Source: Mangrovimicrobium sediminis
GTDB taxonomy: Bacteria; Pseudomonadota; Gammaproteobacteria; Pseudomonadales; Halieaceae
Reading direction: 5' to 3'
Assembly: GCF_004745945.1 (NCBI RefSeq)
Contig: NZ_SRLE01000017.1
Coordinates: forward strand, 1 to 64,000
Length of the DNA: 64,000 bases
Shown here: one piece after another, positions 1 through 6,424 of the stretch
How positions within the stretch are numbered: position 1 is the first letter of the stretch
Layout: every line of letters begins with the position of its first letter
Notes under the pieces: generated by a model
What the model was told of the DNA's origin: nothing
Databases searched by the model: none
The model's input: the letters and a program-made list of their open reading frames with translations, nothing else
Program-made: the position numbers and the translations under genes

Positions 1-30
1 GAAGAAATCAATCGGAAGTTCGCCCGGCAT
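1..30 (-). CDS. Partial integron cassette ORF (third cassette), runs off the left edge
   Basis: On the minus strand an ATG lies 12 bases beyond the attC core at 42-48 and opens a frame reading MPGELPIDFF that leaves the window. A start so close to the cassette boundary is typical of gene cassettes, which have very short 5' leaders. Only ten codons are visible, so no function can be given, and the call rests on position rather than on protein similarity. Confidence 0.3.
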   Translation of the reverse strand, partial: MPGELPIDFF

Positions 31-41
31 TTGCGAGTAAC

Positions 42-116
42 ACATAACGCTTCAAGCAGGGGCCCGCGTTAGCGGGTCCCGGCGCGAAGCGCCCTTGCTG
101 ACTTGACTTGTTATGT
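42..116 (-). repeat. attC: attC recombination site A
   Basis: The outer cores are an exact inverted pair, ACATAAC at 42-48 and GTTATGT at 110-116. They enclose about 60 bases of imperfect palindrome (CAGGGG...CCCTTGC arms plus GCGGG and GCGC inner hairpins). This is the layout of an integron attC site: conserved outer R''/R' cores and a variable foldable centre. Read on the minus strand it ends GCGTTATGT, the usual cassette orientation, so cassettes are read leftward, away from intI. The crossover would fall after the G at position 48. Confidence 0.8.
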
Positions 117-366
117 GGCACGACGGATGCCTGATTGGAAAACCTGCATATTAGCCCTCATGCAGAACCTCCTTGGCAACTGACATTTTGGTTGCGGACT
201 TTGCCCAACCCAGATGTTGCATGTTCGAACCCAACTTTGAATCACCGGGGAGTAGCGAAGGGCTGAGCCATTCCACCGGAAGATGACGCTGGCAGCCAAG
301 AGATAAAGAATGCCTGGGTAACCAACGAATGCATTTAGTTAATCCCCACTTGTAACTACCACATAA
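48..366 (-). mobile_element. Integron gene cassette 2 (about 319 bp)
   Basis: This segment is bounded by the G|TT crossover points of the two attC sites (48 and 366/367), which gives its exact extent. It is markedly less GC-rich than the chromosome to the right of dnaE2. No convincing gene was found: the best frames are a TTG-started 62-codon frame whose stop is formed by the attC core and shorter ATG frames in other registers. It may be a non-coding, regulatory or very small ORF cassette. Confidence 0.65.
111..299 (-). CDS. Possible cassette-encoded small protein (62 aa)
   Basis: This is a TTG-started frame inside cassette 2 (MAASVIFRWNGSALRY...). Its stop codon is the TAA in the ACATAAC core of attC site A, a common arrangement for cassette genes. 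Against it, the start codon is rare, no Shine-Dalgarno sequence is obvious and the composition is not clearly protein-like. I do not recognise it. A competing short frame in the same cassette ends ...MSVAKEVLHEG. Confidence 0.2.
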   Translation of the reverse strand: MAASVIFRWNGSALRYSPVIQSWVRTCNIWVGQSPQPKCQLPRRFCMRANMQVFQSGIRRAT

Positions 367-611
367 CGCTGAGCGGCAGCGGGCGCGCGGTACGCGCGTC
401 CGGCGACCGAAGGGAGCGAACTGCCCGCACTTGTTACATGGCGCGGACTGGCGTTTGAAGCCCCTTGTTCCTGTAGTTGGAAATGAGAACCGGGGAAAGC
501 GAAAGAACTGCCGAACTTTGCGTATCCAATGTGGGCCAGTGAGTCGATGATTTTTGACATACTCAACCCCTTCATAGGACTCAGTAGATACCTTGAGTAA
601 CACCGGAGCAT
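339..611 (-). CDS. Possible cassette 1 small ORF reading through attC
   Basis: The ATG at 611 lies about 20 bases from the attI/cassette junction and opens a frame beginning MLRCYSRYLL. It has internal methionines, including MSKIIDSLAHIGYAKFG at about residue 18. The frame crosses attC site B and stops 22 bases beyond it, unusual but not unknown for cassette ORFs. No family is recognised. It may be chance coding in a short cassette. Confidence 0.25.
   Translation of the reverse strand: MLRCYSRYLLSPMKGLSMSKIIDSLAHIGYAKFGSSFAFPGSHFQLQEQGASNASPRHVTSAGSSLPSVAGRAYRAPAAAQRYVVVTSGD
361..439 (-). repeat. attC: attC recombination site B
   Basis: ACATAAC at 361-367 is paired with GTTACAT at 433-439. 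They flank a GC-rich imperfect palindrome containing GCGCGCGGTACGCGCG and CGGCAG/CTGCCG arms. The site is 79 bp, close to site A (75 bp) but different in the centre, as expected for attC sites of different cassettes. On the minus strand it ends CAGCGTTATGT, again indicating leftward cassettes. Confidence 0.78.
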
Positions 612-632
612 TTTAGCCGCCTAGCCATGTAA
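367..632 (-). mobile_element. Integron gene cassette 1, the most recently inserted (about 266 bp)
   Basis: The cassette runs from the attI crossover (G at 633) to the G|TT of attC site B at 367. As the cassette next to attI it should be the latest integration. Its size leaves room for only a very small gene; one weak ATG frame is listed separately. Confidence 0.6.
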
Positions 633-700
633 CAGTTAAGTACATAGACCAGTCTAAAATTTCTACGTCCCTGTATTCCCGATTCCACCATTTCCCCCTT
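627..700 (-). other. attI: Probable attI site and intI-cassette intergenic region
   Basis: Read on the minus strand, the core GTTACAT (633 to 627) sits between intI and the first cassette, preceded by the AT-rich CTTAACT. This is where the primary integration site is expected. The rest of the gap up to the integrase gene (about 640-900) is AT-rich with C-runs. I found no well-spaced -35/-10 pair for a cassette promoter there, so Pc is not called. Confidence 0.55.
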
Positions 701-921
701 CCAAAAAACACCACATGATCAGTCGGTTAGGCTACCCCATGTTTTCAATTCCGCAAAACAATAGAAACTCGACCCACCAAATTCCATCAAATCCGCTCAA
801 TCAACCCAACACAGAACCACCCGCAATTCACTGATTTCCAAACGATTGCATTCTCCCCACCCATCCGAACCAACCGTCGCTCTCCTGAAAAACACACTTG
901 CACCCGCGGCTTTTTCATATA

Positions 922-937
922 CTGTACTTATATACAG
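922..937 (+). promoter_or_regulatory. LexA (SOS) box upstream of intI
   Basis: CTGTACTTATATACAG is a perfect CTGT-N8-ACAG match to the gammaproteobacterial LexA operator. It overlaps TATACT/TATACA elements that could serve as a -10, and lies 17 bases upstream of the integrase ATG. SOS control of intI by LexA is established for class 1 and Vibrio integrons. The box also argues for the ATG at 955 rather than an upstream in-frame codon. Confidence 0.9.
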
Positions 938-954
938 TTTTGTGGAGACTGCAA

Positions 955-1938
955 ATGGATGATATCCGCCCCACAATCCCGCGCAACTCCTCTAAGTTCA
1001 CTCACCAGGTCCGACAGGACCTACGTGACAAAGGCTATTCCTACCAGACTGAGAAAACCTACCTGCACTGGATCAAGCGTTTTATTCATTTCCATAAAAT
1101 GCAGCACCCCCAGAGCATGGGCATTACCCATATCAACGAATTCCTCAGCTACCTCGGTAGCCAGAGGGACTGCTCGCCTGGAACGCAGCGTATCGCCCTC
1201 AATTCGCTGGTTTACCTGTATCGGAAATTCCTCGGCGTAGAATTGGAGAAGCTGGATTTTGAAATGGCGAAGAACAAGCGCCGCCTGCCTGTTGTGCTCA
1301 GCCACGAAGAAGTCCAGCGTGTGCTCGGCGGCTTGTCGGCAGAATACTTCCTTATGGTCTCTATTCTGTACGGTTCGGGGCTGCGCCAGAACGAGCTCCT
1401 CAACCTTCGTATCAAAGACCTGGATTTCGAACTCAATACACTGACTGTACGCTCAGGAAAAGGAGATAAGGATCGTACGACCCTACTACCTTTGAGCCTG
1501 CATGAGTCACTGCACGAGCAAATCGCGAAAGTTGCCAGACTACACCAACGCGATATCGAAGACGGTTTTGGCGAGGTTTACCTTCCAAATGCGCTGGCGC
1601 GCAAATATCCCAGTGCGGCGCGGGAAACCGGTTGGCAGTTCCTCTTCCCTTCCAGGTCAATCGGAGCCTGCCCTCGTTCAGGTGTGCTTCGTCGCCATCA
1701 CCTCCACCACACGTCGCTGCGCAAACATGTCACCCGAGCGCGTATCGAGGCAGGCATCATCAAACACGTAACGAGCCATACTTTCCGGCACAGCTTCGCC
1801 ACTCGCCTGCTGCAAAAAGGCTACGACCTGCGCACTATCCAGAAACTGCTTGGGCATAGCGATATAAGAACGACAGAAATCTACACCCACGTGCTCGGCC
1901 GGGGAGCGATGGGAGTCATCAGCCCGGTAGATGACTGA
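955..1938 (+). CDS. intI: Integron integrase IntI (tyrosine recombinase)
   Basis: The protein is 327 aa. An N-terminal SAM-like core-binding domain (about residues 10-95, VRQDLRDKGYSYQTEKTYLHWIKRF) precedes the tyrosine recombinase domain. Catalytic residues are R144 (SGLRQNE), H275 and R278 (HTFRH), H301 (LLGHSD) and nucleophile Y310 (TEIYTHV). The integron-specific insert is present (LARKYPSAARETGWQFLFPS, about residues 213-232), which separates IntI from XerC/D. The start at 955 has GGAG seven bases upstream and lies just after the LexA box; an upstream in-frame start at 898 would put that box inside the gene. The gene is divergent from the cassettes, as in mobile and chromosomal integrons, and appears intact. 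Confidence 0.95.
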   Translation: MDDIRPTIPRNSSKFTHQVRQDLRDKGYSYQTEKTYLHWIKRFIHFHKMQHPQSMGITHINEFLSYLGSQRDCSPGTQRIALNSLVYLYRKFLGVELEKLDFEMAKNKRRLPVVLSHEEVQRVLGGLSAEYFLMVSILYGSGLRQNELLNLRIKDLDFELNTLTVRSGKGDKDRTTLLPLSLHESLHEQIAKVARLHQRDIEDGFGEVYLPNALARKYPSAARETGWQFLFPSRSIGACPRSGVLRRHHLHHTSLRKHVTRARIEAGIIKHVTSHTFRHSFATRLLQKGYDLRTIQKLLGHSDIRTTEIYTHVLGRGAMGVISPVDD

Positions 1939-1976
1939 TGCGCTGATCGCTAATGATCGTTGACCAGACTCAAATA

Positions 1977-1992
1977 CTGTACAAATATACAG
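1977..1992 (+). promoter_or_regulatory. LexA (SOS) box overlapping the dnaE2 promoter
   Basis: CTGTACAAATATACAG is a perfect CTGT-N8-ACAG palindrome differing from the intI box only in the central bases. It ends three bases before the dnaE2 ATG. TTGACC at 1960-1965 is a good -35; an AT-rich -10 would lie inside the box (around 1983-1989), so LexA would occlude RNA polymerase. Confidence 0.9.
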
Positions 1993-1995
1993 CCC

Positions 1996-4900
1996 ATGTC
2001 AACTTATGCCGAAGTCCACGCCCTCAGCTGCTACAGCTTCCTGCGCGCCGCCTCGCACCCCCACGAGTTGGTGGAGCAGGCGGCGGCGCTCGGCTATGCC
2101 GCGCTGGCGGTCACCGACGAATGCTCCCTCGCCGGCGTGGTCAAGGCGCACGTTGCGGCGAAGGAGGCCGGCTTCCACCTGATCATCGGCAGCGAGTTCG
2201 TCCTGGAGGAGGGCCTGCGTCTGGTGGCCCTGGTCCCCTCCCGCGCCGCCTACTCTGAGCTGTCCGGGCTGATCAGCCTGGCCCGTCGGCGCAGCCCCAA
2301 GGGCGAGTACCGCGTGGCGCTGCGCGATATCATCTTCCACCTCAAGCGCTGCCTGCTGCTCTGGCTGCCGGACTGCTCCGGCGAGCGCAGCGAGCAAGAT
2401 CTCCCCTACGGTCGCCAGCTGGCGCGCCTGTGCCGCGGCCGCTTCTGGCTCGGGTTCACGCAACTGCTGGGCAACGATGAAGCGCGGCGTCTGCAGCATG
2501 TGCAGGCACTGGGCGACGAGCTCGGCGTACCGGTCGCTGCCTGTGGCGATGTGCGCATGCACCTGCCCACACGCAAGCCCCTGCACGACGTGTTCACCGC
2601 CCTGTACCACAACACGAGTATCGGCGAACTCGGCCGGCGCCGCCTGGGCAACAGCCAGCGGCACCTGCGACCGGTGCATGTGCTCGAGGCGCTCTACCCG
2701 CCACAGTTACTGGCGCAAACCCTGCGCATCGCCAACCTGTGCGACTTCAGCCTGGACGAGTTGCGCTACGAATACCCTGAGGAAGTCGTCCCCAATGGCC
2801 ACGACGCCAACAGCTACCTGCGCCAGCTGGTTGCCGAAGGCAGCGCGCGGCGCTGGCCGGGCGGCGTGCCAGCGGCAATCCAGGCGCGTATCGACAAAGA
2901 GCTGGAGCTGATCAGCGAGCTGCACTACGAGTACTACTTCCTCACCGTCTACGACATCGTGCACTTCGCCCGCAGCCGCGACATTCTCTGCCAGGGGCGC
3001 GGCTCGGCGGCCAATTCGGTGGTCTGCTACTGCCTGGGCATTACCGAGGTATCACCGCAGCAGATCTCCCTGCTGTTCGAGCGCTTCATCTCGAAGGAGC
3101 GCGACGAGCCGCCGGACATCGACGTGGACTTCGAGCACGAACGCCGCGAGGAGGTCATCCAGTACATCTACCGCAAGTACTCGCGGCGTCGCGCGGCGCT
3201 GGCGGCAACGCTCATCACCTATCGCTCGCGCAGCGCGGTGCGCGACGTGGGCAAGGCGCTGGGTCTGGACCCGGTCTTCGTCGACGACCTCGCCAAATCA
3301 ATGGCCTGGTGGGACCGCACGGCGGACCTCGCCAAACGCTTCGAAGAACAGGGTGTCGCGCACCACGGCAAGGTGGCGGAGCAGTTCTACTCACTGGTGC
3401 AGCAGATCCTCGGCTTTCCGCGCCACCTGTCCCAGCATGTCGGCGGCTTCGTCATCACCCGCAGCCCCATCTCCACCCTGGTGCCGGTGGAGAACGCGAG
3501 CATGGACGAGCGCACTGTCATCCAGTGGGATAAAGAAGACATCGAGTCACTGGGCCTGCTCAAGGTGGACATCCTCGCCCTGGGTATGCTCTCCGCCATC
3601 CGCAAGAGCCTGCAGCTGGTGCACCGCTACTGCCCGCATATCGCGAGCATCGCCGACGTGCCGAAGGAAGACCCTGCCACCTACCGCCTGATGCAGGCGG
3701 CGGACACCATCGGCATCTTCCAGATCGAGTCCCGCGCGCAGATGTCGATGCTGCCGCGGCTCAAGCCGCAGTGCTTCTACGACCTGGTCATCGAGATCGC
3801 CATCGTCCGCCCGGGGCCTATCCAGGGCGACATGGTGCACCCCTACCTGCGCCGCAAACAGGGGCTGGAGCCGGTCACCTACCCCTCCGAGGCGATTCGC
3901 AGCGTGCTGGAAAGTACACTCGGCGTGCCCATCTTCCAGGAACAGGTGATCAAGCTGGCCATGGTCGCCGCCGGTTTCTCCGGCGGTGAGGCGGACCAGT
4001 TGCGCCGCGCCATCGCCAACTGGGGGCGGAACAGCCGCTTGCTCGAATTCGAGCAGAAGCTCACCCGCGGCATGATCGAGCGCGGCTACGACGCGGACTT
4101 CGCCCGCCGCCTGTTCGACCAGATCAAGGGCTTTGCCGGTTACGGTTTTCCGGAGTCGCACTCCGCCAGCTTCGCCCTGCTCGCCTATGTCTCCGCCTGG
4201 CTCAAGCAGCATCACCCGGCGGCGTTTTACGTCGGCCTGCTGAACAGCCAGCCGATGGGGTTCTACACGCCGTCGCAGTTGGTGCAGGACGCCCGCCGCC
4301 ACGGGGTGGTGGTGCTGCCGGTGGACGTCAACCACAGCGAGTGGGATCACCAGCTACTGGAAAACGCCCGCCCCATCCGCCTCGGCCTGCGCCTGGTCAA
4401 GGGCCTGAGCCGGGAGGGGGCGCAACGGCTGGTCGAGGCGCGCCGCCAGGCGCCCTTCCACCAGGTCAGCGACCTGCGCCGCCGCGCCGCACTGGACAAG
4501 CGCGACATGGAAGCGCTGGCGGATGCCGATGCGCTGGCCTCCCTCACCGGCCACCGCCACCAGGCCCAGTGGCAGATCATGGCGCTGGAAGATGTGCGCC
4601 CGCTGCTGGCGGACGAGCAGTACCAGGGCGCGCGCTACTTTGACGACGACGTGCAGTTACCGGCCCCGGCGGTGGCCGAGGAGGTGCTCTCGGACTACCG
4701 CGCCACCGGTCTCACCCTGCGCGCCCACCCGCTGGCCCTGCTGCGCGACAAACCACCCTTCAACCGCTGCAAGCGACAGATCGATCTCGCCGGTATCGGC
4801 AACCACCGCTTCGTGCGCATCGCCGGCCTGGTCACCTGCCGGCAGCGGCCGGGCAGCGCCTCGGGGGTGGTGTTCCTCACCCTGGAGGACGAGACCGGCA

Positions 4901-5088
4901 ACAGCAACGTGGTGGTATGGAAGCGCACCCAGGAGGCCTTCCGCCAGCAGCTGCTGGCCGGGCAACTGCTACTGGTGACAGGCACGCTGGAATGCAAGGA
5001 CGGCGTGATTCACATCATCGCCGGTAGCCTGGAGGACCACACCCATGAACTGGACCAGTTGCGACTGAAGTCGCGGGACTTCCACTGA
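1996..5088 (+). CDS. dnaE2: Error-prone DNA polymerase DnaE2 (ImuC)
   Basis: The protein is 1030 aa, a C-family polymerase for SOS translesion synthesis. The N-terminal PHP domain starts YAEVHALSCYSFLRAASHP, the usual DnaE2 opening. The polymerase core has GRGSAANS and the catalytic aspartates in PPDIDVDF (D374, D376). FAGYGFPESHSASFALLAY and a C-terminal OB-fold (about residues 935-1010) follow. The ATG at 1996 matches the family N-terminus; an earlier in-frame TTG would lie within the promoter. No Shine-Dalgarno sequence precedes the ATG. DnaE2 normally works with ImuA and ImuB, but neither is adjacent here: the upstream neighbour is intI, ending 57 bases away. It may be SOS-induced from its own LexA box or by readthrough. 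Confidence 0.95.
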   Translation: MSTYAEVHALSCYSFLRAASHPHELVEQAAALGYAALAVTDECSLAGVVKAHVAAKEAGFHLIIGSEFVLEEGLRLVALVPSRAAYSELSGLISLARRRSPKGEYRVALRDIIFHLKRCLLLWLPDCSGERSEQDLPYGRQLARLCRGRFWLGFTQLLGNDEARRLQHVQALGDELGVPVAACGDVRMHLPTRKPLHDVFTALYHNTSIGELGRRRLGNSQRHLRPVHVLEALYPPQLLAQTLRIANLCDFSLDELRYEYPEEVVPNGHDANSYLRQLVAEGSARRWPGGVPAAIQARIDKELELISELHYEYYFLTVYDIVHFARSRDILCQGRGSAANSVVCYCLGITEVSPQQISLLFERFISKERDEPPDIDVDFEHERREEVIQYIYRKYSRRRAALAATLITYRSRSAVRDVGKALGLDPVFVDDLAKSMAWWDRTADLAKRFEEQGVAHHGKVAEQFYSLVQQILGFPRHLSQHVGGFVITRSPISTLVPVENASMDERTVIQWDKEDIESLGLLKVDILALGMLSAIRKSLQLVHRYCPHIASIADVPKEDPATYRLMQAADTIGIFQIESRAQMSMLPRLKPQCFYDLVIEIAIVRPGPIQGDMVHPYLRRKQGLEPVTYPSEAIRSVLESTLGVPIFQEQVIKLAMVAAGFSGGEADQLRRAIANWGRNSRLLEFEQKLTRGMIERGYDADFARRLFDQIKGFAGYGFPESHSASFALLAYVSAWLKQHHPAAFYVGLLNSQPMGFYTPSQLVQDARRHGVVVLPVDVNHSEWDHQLLENARPIRLGLRLVKGLSREGAQRLVEARRQAPFHQVSDLRRRAALDKRDMEALADADALASLTGHRHQAQWQIMALEDVRPLLADEQYQGARYFDDDVQLPAPAVAEEVLSDYRATGLTLRAHPLALLRDKPPFNRCKRQIDLAGIGNHRFVRIAGLVTCRQRPGSASGVVFLTLEDETGNSNVVVWKRTQEAFRQQLLAGQLLLVTGTLECKDGVIHIIAGSLEDHTHELDQLRLKSRDFH

Positions 5089-5128
5089 ATCCCCGGCAGC
5101 GGTCGGAGCCAGGTGTCAACGTCCGCAG

Positions 5129-5608
5129 TTACAACTCCTTGATGTAGGTAATCTCGTAGGGGCTGTATCCGCAGTCGTGGTAGAAATCGCCGGCCGCCTG
5201 GTTGGCGGCCAGTGCGGAGACGCGCACGGTGGCCACCTCCTGCTGGCGCAGGAAACCCTCGACCCGCGCCACCAGCGAGGTGGCCACGCCGTGCCCGCGG
5301 GCCTCGGGGTCCACGTACAAATCGGTGATCACACCGTAGCGCTTGAAGGGTTCGAACAGGTGGCGGTCGGCATCGTCCTCCGCCTCCAGCATGGCGACGA
5401 CAAAGCCCACCGCCTCACCGCCGTGCTGGGCGACAAACACGCAGCCGCCCTGGGCGTTGCAGCAGGCCAGCAGGTAGTCGAAGTGGTCGCCGGCCATCTG
5501 CCGGCCGGGCGTGCGGGAGTTGTGCAGCGCGCCCTCGTGATCCTGCAGGCGCGCCATCATGTCCACCACCGCGGCGCGGTGACCGTGGCTGTAGTTGACG
5601 ACGCTCAT
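5129..5608 (-). CDS. GNAT family N-acetyltransferase
   Basis: The protein is 159 aa. It shows the GNAT fold: GEAVGFVVAMLEAE (beta4), the acetyl-CoA loop in DLYVDPEARGHGVATSLVARVEGFL (motif A, R/Q-x-x-G-x-G/A), and a C-terminal ALAANQAAGDFYHDCGYSPYEITYIKEL typical of motif B. The acceptor substrate cannot be told from sequence. The ATG at 5608 overlaps the stop of the thioredoxin gene by four bases (ATGA), so the two are probably translationally coupled. Longer in-frame starts only extend into the thioredoxin gene in another register. Confidence 0.85.
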   Translation of the reverse strand: MSVVNYSHGHRAAVVDMMARLQDHEGALHNSRTPGRQMAGDHFDYLLACCNAQGGCVFVAQHGGEAVGFVVAMLEAEDDADRHLFEPFKRYGVITDLYVDPEARGHGVATSLVARVEGFLRQQEVATVRVSALAANQAAGDFYHDCGYSPYEITYIKEL

Positions 5609-6063
5609 GCGCCCTCGGGGCCGGGCAGGTTCTGCTCCAGCCACTGCTGGAATTGCGCGGGCGGCAGGGCGCCGGACAGCCGCGCGAGTTCGCGGCCGCG
5701 CTGCATCACCATCAGCGTAGGAATGGAGCGAATCTGGAACTGCGCCGCGGTGGTCGGGCAGGCTTCGGTATCGAGCTTGATGAACACGGCTCGGGTCGCC
5801 GCTTGCGCCGCCGCCTGGCTGAACACCGGCGCGAACTGGCGGCAGGGGCCGCACCAGGGCGCCCAGAAATCGACCACAACCGGCAGGTCGCTGTTGGCTA
5901 CGAAGCGCTGGAAGCCCTGGTCATCGACTGCGACCGGTTCGCCAGCGGCGAGCGCGTGATGGCACTTGCCGCAGGCGGGACGATCGCCGAGCCTGGCGAC
6001 GGGAACACGGTTGATGGCCTGGCACTGCGGGCAAACCATCTGCAACTTGGGCGCGGTGGTCAT
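5605..6063 (-). CDS. trxC: Thioredoxin 2 (TrxC), zinc-ribbon thioredoxin
   Basis: The protein is 152 aa. An N-terminal zinc ribbon (C11-x2-C14 in VCPQC and C31-x2-C34 in ACGKC) precedes a thioredoxin domain with the active site WCGPC (C71, C74) in VVDFWAPWCGPCRQFAP and the cis-proline in IRSIPTLMV. This combination defines TrxC, a cytoplasmic protein-disulfide reductase often linked to oxidative stress. The start at 6063 (MTTAPKLQMVCPQC) places the first cysteine where the family has it; an upstream in-frame start adds nine residues. It is first in a two-gene unit with the GNAT gene. Confidence 0.93.
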   Translation of the reverse strand: MTTAPKLQMVCPQCQAINRVPVARLGDRPACGKCHHALAAGEPVAVDDQGFQRFVANSDLPVVVDFWAPWCGPCRQFAPVFSQAAAQAATRAVFIKLDTEACPTTAAQFQIRSIPTLMVMQRGRELARLSGALPPAQFQQWLEQNLPGPEGA

Positions 6064-6424
6064 GGGGGTATCCGGGAAATAAACGTACACCCCTGTATGG
6101 GGCCTGGCGGCTCGAAAATCAAGTTTCCACGCAACACGCGGCCGATAGCCGCACCTCGCCTCCCGGCCCGTGCCCGCTGCCCGGAGAAGTCCCGCATTCG
6201 GGGATTCGCCAGCGGTACCACAACGCCTACCCTGCGCAGCACGCCACGCGCAGCCATCGAGGACGAGGACACCGGCACCACAACCGCGCCAGCACTACGA
6301 CACCAGGGCACAGCGCGCCGGATCACATGCACACGCCCACGGCGATATGACCAATTTGTAACAATTTCATTGCAGTATGTGCGCGGGGACAACCAACCAC
6401 GAACGCCAGGAGCGTCACAGGAAC
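6064..6424. other. Intergenic region between divergent trxC and the GH79 gene
   Basis: This 361-base gap must hold both divergent promoters. The GC-rich middle has no gene I can support. Near the right end, 6345-6385 is locally AT-rich with TTGTAA and CAGTAT/TATGTG elements that could be a promoter for the GH79 gene, but the spacing is not ideal. Confidence 0.4.

Noticed and set aside
151-603. 150-codon minus-strand frame spanning cassettes 1 and 2
   Set aside because: It runs across attC site B from one cassette into the next, which a cassette gene should not do as a unit, and has no recognisable domain.
640-900. Cassette promoter (Pc) in the attI-intI gap
   Set aside because: Several TTGAAA- or TAGAAA-like hexamers occur on the minus strand, but none has a -10 at 16-18 bases.
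5605-5854. Longer start for the GNAT gene (241 aa)
   Set aside because: The additional residues are an out-of-frame reading of the thioredoxin gene; the ATGA overlap and fold match the 159-residue form.
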